Source of the DNA: JAJFFW01 sp965263375
GTDB taxonomy: Bacteria > Pseudomonadota > Alphaproteobacteria > Caulobacterales > Parvularculaceae
Direction of reading: 5' to 3'
DNA: 64,000 bases
Assembly (NCBI GenBank): GCA_965263375.1
Contig: OZ253669.1
Span: 3,235,540 to 3,299,539, forward strand
The notes beneath the pieces were generated by a model. The model worked only from the letters and a program-made list of their open reading frames with translations. It made no database searches and was not told where the DNA came from. Shown here piece by piece: positions 59,103 to 64,000 of this stretch. Numbering within the stretch: position 1 is the first letter of the stretch; every line of letters starts with the position of its first letter. Made by a program: the position numbers and the translations under genes.

Positions 59103-61511
59103 TCAGGAGCGCTCAGCCGCATTCAATTGTTGCTTTAGCGCTTCTGAAACACGACCGGCAAGGGCATTGCTTTCTTGCTTGGTGAGCTTTCCTTGCTCAA
59201 CATTAAGCTCAATACGCAGCGTAATCGACTTTTGACCCTCGGGGACAAATTTACCGCGAAATTCGTCCACAAAACCCACCGCAGAAATGAGGGGGTCCGC
59301 CGCCTTAGCGACGTTTTCAATAGTGGACCACTGGACAGCCTCGTCAAACATCAGTGACAAGTCCAAAGGCTTTTCTAGTGAAGAGAGCATCGCGTTATAT
59401 TCGTTTGTACGCGATGGCATAATCGTTAAAGCCGATAAATCTAATTCAAGTAACGCCGCATCCCCAAATTTGACGCCGGCAATACGTTTGGCTTTATTGG
59501 CTAACAATCCCATCGAACCAATGGGCTTGCCCTCACTGAACAATGTCAGCGCCGCCTGACGGTCAAGCCATGAGATTTCATGTTCCGCTGGCGCCCAAGA
59601 AATTGGATTAATATGGGAATATTCCAAACTTCCCTTCACAAGCCCAAACAAACGGTACAGTAACGTCGATGGATCGCGGCCATATAAAGCAATACTAAGC
59701 CGTTCGGCTGTCTGGGGGGGCTGAGAAGCGTCGTCGCGGAGATAAACCGCACCCATCTCAAACAAATTAAAGCTTTCAGAATGCCGCGCATTTTTGATGA
59801 TTGCTTCAATCATGTTAGGCAGCAAGGACGTGCGCAGCAAAGACCGCTCTGGCGATGGCGGATCAGCGAGCAAAATTTGCCCGTCCCAATCGCCTGAACC
59901 AGCGTCACAAAATTGCTTATGCGCCCAGGGATAAGTGACAATCTGTTGTAGGCCGCCGCGAAACGCAAAATATTCACCGAGCTTACGCTCAAGCCGTGAG
60001 TTCTTTACGAAAGATTGCGGAAGGATTTCGACGTTAACGGGCGTCGCTTCAAAGCGATCATAGCCATAGCCACGCGCAATTTCTTCAACAATGTCATGTT
60101 GGCCGGACACATCGCCTGTCGCGCGCCAGCTCGGCACAACAACATTAAGCTTTTCGCCTTTATCGGTCACTTTAAACCCGAAACGGTCCAAAATGCCGGA
60201 TATTTCTTCTGTACTAAGATCGATGCCCAGCTGTTTTCTGACAAGCTTTACATCAACGTCTATATTCAGCGTTTCAGTTTCAGCGTTAGAAACATCAGAC
60301 AACACCGCTATTTCAGCATTCCCATCGATCTCTTTCACCAATGATACAGCAAGGGCGATCGCATGCTCAACGCGCTGGGTGTCTAGCGCCTTCTCATAGC
60401 GTTTAGAAGCTTCGGTGCCATCTTTTAAATCAAGCTTTGCGACAGAATTTCGAACGATCTGCGCGCCAAACGCCGCCGTTTCCCAAAACACACGCCCCGT
60501 TGCCTCACTGATTGCCGATTGGCGTCCGCCCATTACACCAGCCGCGCCGAGCACTTTTTCAGCATCTGCGATTACAGGCACACCCTTTACAGGTACATCA
60601 GATCCATTGATCAGCGTCAGGCGCTCATCCCCTTCGCCATAACGAACAGAAAATGGCGCCTTTACTTTTTCAGCATCATAGGCGTGGCAGGGCTGTCCCG
60701 CCATCAACATGACATAATTGGTTAAATCCGAATACAAATTGATGGATTTATGCCCAAGACGCGCCAGGCGGCTTTTTATCCAAAACGGTGTCTCAATTCC
60801 ATTTGTCGCTTTGATATCGAGCGCGGAAAATCGACTGCAAATTTCAGGGTCAACAGACCCGACAAGCGCGCCAGTTTCCAGGCCATCTGGGATGGTAGGT
60901 TCAGGCTTTAATTCGAGATTATACCTTGCCGCCAGTTCGCGCGCGATGCCGTAATGGCCCCATAAATCAGGACGATTAGTCAGGGACTTATTATCTACAT
61001 CCAAAATAATATCATCAAAGCCGAGCACATCTGCGAGCGCGTCGCCTGGCGCGCCCATACCGTCCGGAAGTGCTAAAATCGCCTTTTCATCTTCAACGGG
61101 AAAAAGCGTGTTTAACCCAATCTCTTCCGCGCCGCAGATTACAGCATCACTGCGCACGCCATTACGCTCAACACTTGCGACCGTTAAATAATCGCCAGAA
61201 CCGTAAGGGCGGATTTTCGCGCCAGGAAGGGCGACAGCGACGATTGCGCCTACATCAAGATTGCTGCCACCGCACATTGTCTGAACGGTTCCATGAGCGC
61301 CAACATCCAACTTCACTAAGCGATTTTTAGACTCAGCTTGATCTTCAACCGTCTCTATACGCCCTAAAACTATCTTTTCCAGCTCAGAAGAAAGGTCATC
61401 ATACCCCTCAACTTCAACCGTCTGCATCGTGATTGCATGAGCGATATCATCAATGCTTAAATCATTGGGAAGGCTGACATAATCAGCAATACAATTAAGT
61501 GAGATTTTCAT
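59103..61511 (-). CDS. pheT: phenylalanyl-tRNA synthetase beta subunit
   Basis: The 802-residue subunit has the expected order: an N-terminal start MKISLNCIADYVSLP, the tRNA-binding OB fold (EKIVLGRIETVEDQAESKNRL), B3/B4 domains, B5, the catalytic-core-like region and a final ferredoxin-fold anticodon domain (DEFRGKFVPEGQKSITLRIELN). It forms an alpha2-beta2 enzyme with PheS. Length matches the family. It starts 4 bp after the pheS stop codon, so the two are translated together. It is convergent with the small exported protein gene, 36 bp away. Confidence 0.96.
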   Translation of the reverse strand: MKISLNCIADYVSLPNDLSIDDIAHAITMQTVEVEGYDDLSSELEKIVLGRIETVEDQAESKNRLVKLDVGAHGTVQTMCGGSNLDVGAIVAVALPGAKIRPYGSGDYLTVASVERNGVRSDAVICGAEEIGLNTLFPVEDEKAILALPDGMGAPGDALADVLGFDDIILDVDNKSLTNRPDLWGHYGIARELAARYNLELKPEPTIPDGLETGALVGSVDPEICSRFSALDIKATNGIETPFWIKSRLARLGHKSINLYSDLTNYVMLMAGQPCHAYDAEKVKAPFSVRYGEGDERLTLINGSDVPVKGVPVIADAEKVLGAAGVMGGRQSAISEATGRVFWETAAFGAQIVRNSVAKLDLKDGTEASKRYEKALDTQRVEHAIALAVSLVKEIDGNAEIAVLSDVSNAETETLNIDVDVKLVRKQLGIDLSTEEISGILDRFGFKVTDKGEKLNVVVPSWRATGDVSGQHDIVEEIARGYGYDRFEATPVNVEILPQSFVKNSRLERKLGEYFAFRGGLQQIVTYPWAHKQFCDAGSGDWDGQILLADPPSPERSLLRTSLLPNMIEAIIKNARHSESFNLFEMGAVYLRDDASQPPQTAERLSIALYGRDPSTLLYRLFGLVKGSLEYSHINPISWAPAEHEISWLDRQAALTLFSEGKPIGSMGLLANKAKRIAGVKFGDAALLELDLSALTIMPSRTNEYNAMLSSLEKPLDLSLMFDEAVQWSTIENVAKAADPLISAVGFVDEFRGKFVPEGQKSITLRIELNVEQGKLTKQESNALAGRVSEALKQQLNAAERS

Positions 61512-61515
61512 AAGG

Positions 61516-62556
61516 CTATTTAAATTGGCTCAAGAATCTTGTGTCGCATTCATGGAAAAGTCTGACATCATCAATGCCGTACCGCATCATCACTAAGCGG
61601 TCGAGGCCGACATTAACGTAAAACCCGCTCCACTCATCAGGGGACAAACCGCCCGCGCGAAGAACATTCGGGTGGGGTACGCCGCCTGGCATAACCTCAA
61701 GCCATCCCACATGTTTACAAACGCTGCACCCCTTACCGCCACAGACCAGGCATTCCATATCAATTTCAAAGCCTGGCTCAACAAAAGGAAAGAACCCTGC
61801 GCGCATTCGCGTTTTAACGGGCCGTCCAAAAACAGTTTGCAATATCGTATCAATCATCAACTGACCCGAAGTAAACGCGATGTCTTTGTCGACTATAAGC
61901 GCTTCATACTGAAAAAACGCCCGCTCGTGACGCGCATCGGTTCGCTCATTTCGATAAACCCGGCCAGGATAGACAAATCGGCAAGGGGCGCCATGTTCAC
62001 GCATGTAGCGCACACTGGCGCCGGTTAGGTGAGGCCGCAAACAATAGCGCTCAGCGCCGCGCTTGTTCTCGCTATCGGCAATCCAATAAGTGTCCATGCT
62101 TTCACGCGCCGGATGATCGGCGGGAAAATTCATATGATCAAACTCAAATTCTTCGGTTGATAGTTCCGGGCCCTCGAAAATTGAAAAATTAAGCGCCTCA
62201 AAAGCATCGTTCAGATCGTACATAATCTGAATAGTAGGATGCAGCCCGCCAGCTGGTGCGCCAACGCCCGGCCGCGAAATATCCAAATGGTGCGCCACAA
62301 CCGATTGGCCATCATTGAGCTCATTCTTTTTTTGCTCAAGGGCGGAATTGATCTTGGCTTCTAACTCGCCCAAGGCGCGAAAGCGCGTGCCTTTATCAGC
62401 GCCAGAAAGCCCCTTGGCGTCCGCTTTTAATTTCGAGATCGCGCCCGTTTTCTGACCAACGAATTGCATACGAGCCGCTTCCAGATCGTCCAAAGACAAC
62501 GAACCTGAAATTGTGCTCTGCGCAGTCGCCAGAATGCTGGCTAAATCGTCGTTCAT
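61516..62556 (-). CDS. pheS: phenylalanyl-tRNA synthetase alpha subunit
   Basis: The 346-residue class II subunit has an N-terminal coiled coil, HPTIQIMYDLNDAFEAL near 105, GPELSTEEFEFDHMNFPADHPAR, motif 2 FVYPGRVYRNERTDARHERAFFQYE near 200, a Cys-rich insert CLVCGGKGCSVCKHVGWLEVM usual for PheS, and motif 3 in GLDRLVMMRYGIDDVR. It carries the catalytic site for charging tRNA-Phe. It heads the pheST operon, and the 193 bp upstream show no obvious attenuator or leader peptide. Confidence 0.97.
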   Translation of the reverse strand: MNDDLASILATAQSTISGSLSLDDLEAARMQFVGQKTGAISKLKADAKGLSGADKGTRFRALGELEAKINSALEQKKNELNDGQSVVAHHLDISRPGVGAPAGGLHPTIQIMYDLNDAFEALNFSIFEGPELSTEEFEFDHMNFPADHPARESMDTYWIADSENKRGAERYCLRPHLTGASVRYMREHGAPCRFVYPGRVYRNERTDARHERAFFQYEALIVDKDIAFTSGQLMIDTILQTVFGRPVKTRMRAGFFPFVEPGFEIDMECLVCGGKGCSVCKHVGWLEVMPGGVPHPNVLRAGGLSPDEWSGFYVNVGLDRLVMMRYGIDDVRLFHECDTRFLSQFK

Positions 62557-62749
62557 ACCCTACCTCTCAACGCATTGAATTTAGCTGATTGCGCTATTTG
62601 AAAAGGATTGTCTAATTCGCTCTTTGCCACACCGATTTAAATGGGCGCGCACAATGGTGATTAAGCGCAATCTCGATATAAATCCAGGCCTTACCAAAAA
62701 ACCCATAAACTATTGAAAAATTTACATCTTTCAATCCGCCACGCCATTA

Positions 62750-64000
62750 TCACCGTATACGGTTCAAAAAAATCACCGGCGCCATCCCCAAAACGACAAT
62801 GATTAAGGCCGACGACGACGCCTCAATAAGCCGCTCATCACTCGCCAATCGATAGACGCGGGTCGCTAAGGTTTCAAAATTAAAGGGCCGCAAGATCAGC
62901 GTCGCTGGCAACTCGCGCATTGCATCAATAAACACCAAAGCGGCGCCATAAGCGATGCTCGGCGCAATTAGCGGCATGTGAATACGCCGCAACACCCCGC
63001 TTCGGGACGCTCCAAGCGAGCGCGCCGCCGCATCCATAGACGGGGAGATCTTTGATAACCCTCCGCTGACGCTATTAAAGGAGACGGTCAAAAAACGAAT
63101 GACGAGAGCGTAAATCAACAACGTAATCGTGCCCGTTAAAATTAGACCTTGATTAAAGCCAAAGGCGTCGCGAAAAAATCGGGTCACAGCCTGGTCCACC
63201 TGCCCAAATGGCGCAAGAAGACCAACAGCGAGCAAGGCCCCCGGCAATGCGTATCCTAATGTGGCGAGCCGCACGCCGCCTTTTATAAAAGCGCCGCCAA
63301 GATTTTGGCTCGCGGTTAAGCGCTGCGCATAGGCTAGAAAAACCGCCAACGCTGAAGCAATAATTGAAGCGATCAAAGCGGCCTTCAAACTGTTTGCGGC
63401 ATAGCCAGCGAGAACATTTATCCCCTGACTATCCACTTGCCCCAGCACATTAACACAGAGCATTAGGACGGGGATAAGAAAACCAACCACAATTGGAATT
63501 GAACAAACAATAATCGCTATTACGCTCTTTACAGGAGATAATATGAAAGGCGGCGCACCAGCGGACAATCGATCATCTGCGTCCACCGCGCCGCGCCGAC
63601 TTAGCGCTTCGATGCCGACCAATAGGATAACAAACACAAGCATGACGGCGGCGATCTTCATCGCCGCGATACGGTCCCCCATTAAAAGCCAAGACCTGAA
63701 GATCCCTGTGCTCAATGTGGGTATCGCAAAATAGTCCGCCACCCCATAGTCGGCCAAGGTTTCCATCAAAACCAGGGCCAAGCCCCCCGCTATCGCTGGA
63801 CGCGCGGCGGGAAGAACAATCCGGAAAAAGGCCCGCCCTGGGGCGACGCCAAGACTGCGCGCCGCTTGGAACTGACTGCGACTTTGCGCGGCAAAGGCCG
63901 CTCGCGCAAGTAAGTAAACATAAGGATAAAGAACAAATCCCAGCATCAAAGCCGCACCTGGCAAGCTGCGGATTTGGGGGAACCAATAATCGCCAGCCGT
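62750..64000 (-). CDS. iron(III)-type ABC transporter permease, N-terminus cut by the window edge
   Basis: The frame is open to the right edge (the first codons in the window read TAGDYWFPQIRSLPGAALML), so the true start lies outside. At least 416 residues are present, with two permease halves: each has an EAA-type loop, ARSLGVAPGRAFFRIVLPAARPAIAGG in the first and AARSLGASRSGVLRRIHMPLIAPSI in the second. About ten membrane helices are visible. Two fused permease domains of this type are typical of FbpB-like iron(III) and ThiP-like thiamine importers, and the LADYGVADYFAIPTLSTGIF segment favours the iron type. The ATPase and binding protein would be outside the window. Confidence 0.9.
   Translation of the reverse strand, partial: TAGDYWFPQIRSLPGAALMLGFVLYPYVYLLARAAFAAQSRSQFQAARSLGVAPGRAFFRIVLPAARPAIAGGLALVLMETLADYGVADYFAIPTLSTGIFRSWLLMGDRIAAMKIAAVMLVFVILLVGIEALSRRGAVDADDRLSAGAPPFILSPVKSVIAIIVCSIPIVVGFLIPVLMLCVNVLGQVDSQGINVLAGYAANSLKAALIASIIASALAVFLAYAQRLTASQNLGGAFIKGGVRLATLGYALPGALLAVGLLAPFGQVDQAVTRFFRDAFGFNQGLILTGTITLLIYALVIRFLTVSFNSVSGGLSKISPSMDAAARSLGASRSGVLRRIHMPLIAPSIAYGAALVFIDAMRELPATLILRPFNFETLATRVYRLASDERLIEASSSALIIVVLGMAPVIFLNRIR

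Noticed and set aside
1..64000. tRNA, rRNA, CRISPR, insertion sequence, integrase or prophage genes
   Set aside because: I looked in the intergenic stretches and found no cloverleaf, no CCA-type ends, no terminal inverted repeats with a transposase, and no phage-type genes. A dedicated tRNA search would settle the first point.

Overview
The window is a contiguous, gene-dense piece of an alphaproteobacterial chromosome of medium GC content. The evidence is the neighbourhoods: tlpA / argH-lptM-lysA together with a TIGR02302 (DUF4175) protein, a zinc-ribbon protein divergent from ftsEX, a TrpE-TrpG fusion, a class I lysyl-tRNA synthetase, a zwf-edd-eda Entner-Doudoroff cluster, a DUF2125 protein and a TIGR02301 protein. 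The combination of TonB-dependent uptake, exported alpha-type proteins and Entner-Doudoroff metabolism fits an aquatic lineage near Caulobacterales/Maricaulales/Parvularculales, but the order cannot be fixed by eye. I see no tRNA, rRNA, CRISPR array, insertion sequence, prophage or integrase.

Layout. 1-9.5 kb: mixed housekeeping and stress genes (end of a FAD-linked oxidase, YaaA, a secreted metallophosphoesterase, a SRAP protein, NUDIX, a flavohemoglobin behind an NsrR-like operator, a luciferase-like monooxygenase, an EEP-family protein, YaiI). 9.6-16 kb: a Rieske oxygenase divergent from its probable TetR repressor with twin operators, then dihydroorotase, YgfZ, MAPEG, Tag and a FabH-like synthase. 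16-27 kb: lipoprotein, TlpA, argH-lptM-lysA, a small cold-shock/FKBP/charged-protein island, the TIGR02302 protein and hpt. 27-30 kb: a three-gene membrane glycosylation set (DUF6056, GtrB-like, GtrA-like). 30-38 kb: an envelope and division block (zinc-ribbon protein, FtsEX, DUF218, PlsC, DUF2125), then LysRS and a TerB-like protein. 38-44 kb: eda, edd and zwf, divergent from an alpha-glucosidase, so glucose released from oligosaccharides would feed directly into the Entner-Doudoroff route. 44-50 kb: trpE(G) and an exported DUF1800/DUF1501 pair.

The most interesting part is 50.4-59.1 kb. It appears to be an accessory catabolic cluster for an unidentified small organic molecule: alpha/beta hydrolase, HxlR regulator, SDR, AraC-type regulator, TonB-dependent receptor, a cupin of the 2,4'-dihydroxyacetophenone dioxygenase type, an acyl-CoA ligase and a small exported four-cysteine protein. 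Chemically the enzymes can form a chain: hydrolysis, oxidation of an alcohol to a ketone, oxidative C-C cleavage to an acid, and activation to an acyl-CoA. An 18-bp motif (TGTCG-N6-GACAGGA) occurs both in the SDR/araC intergenic region and upstream of the receptor, with identical spacing, and is a good candidate for the regulator's site. The window ends with pheS-pheT and a partial iron-type ABC permease.

Other points of note are the SRAP protein at 3453-4154, which lacks two of the four key residues of its family, and the lone pairing of zwf with edd without pgl. Start codons were revised from ribosome-binding sites and family lengths where possible. All functions are assigned from motifs and remembered family features, not from searches.
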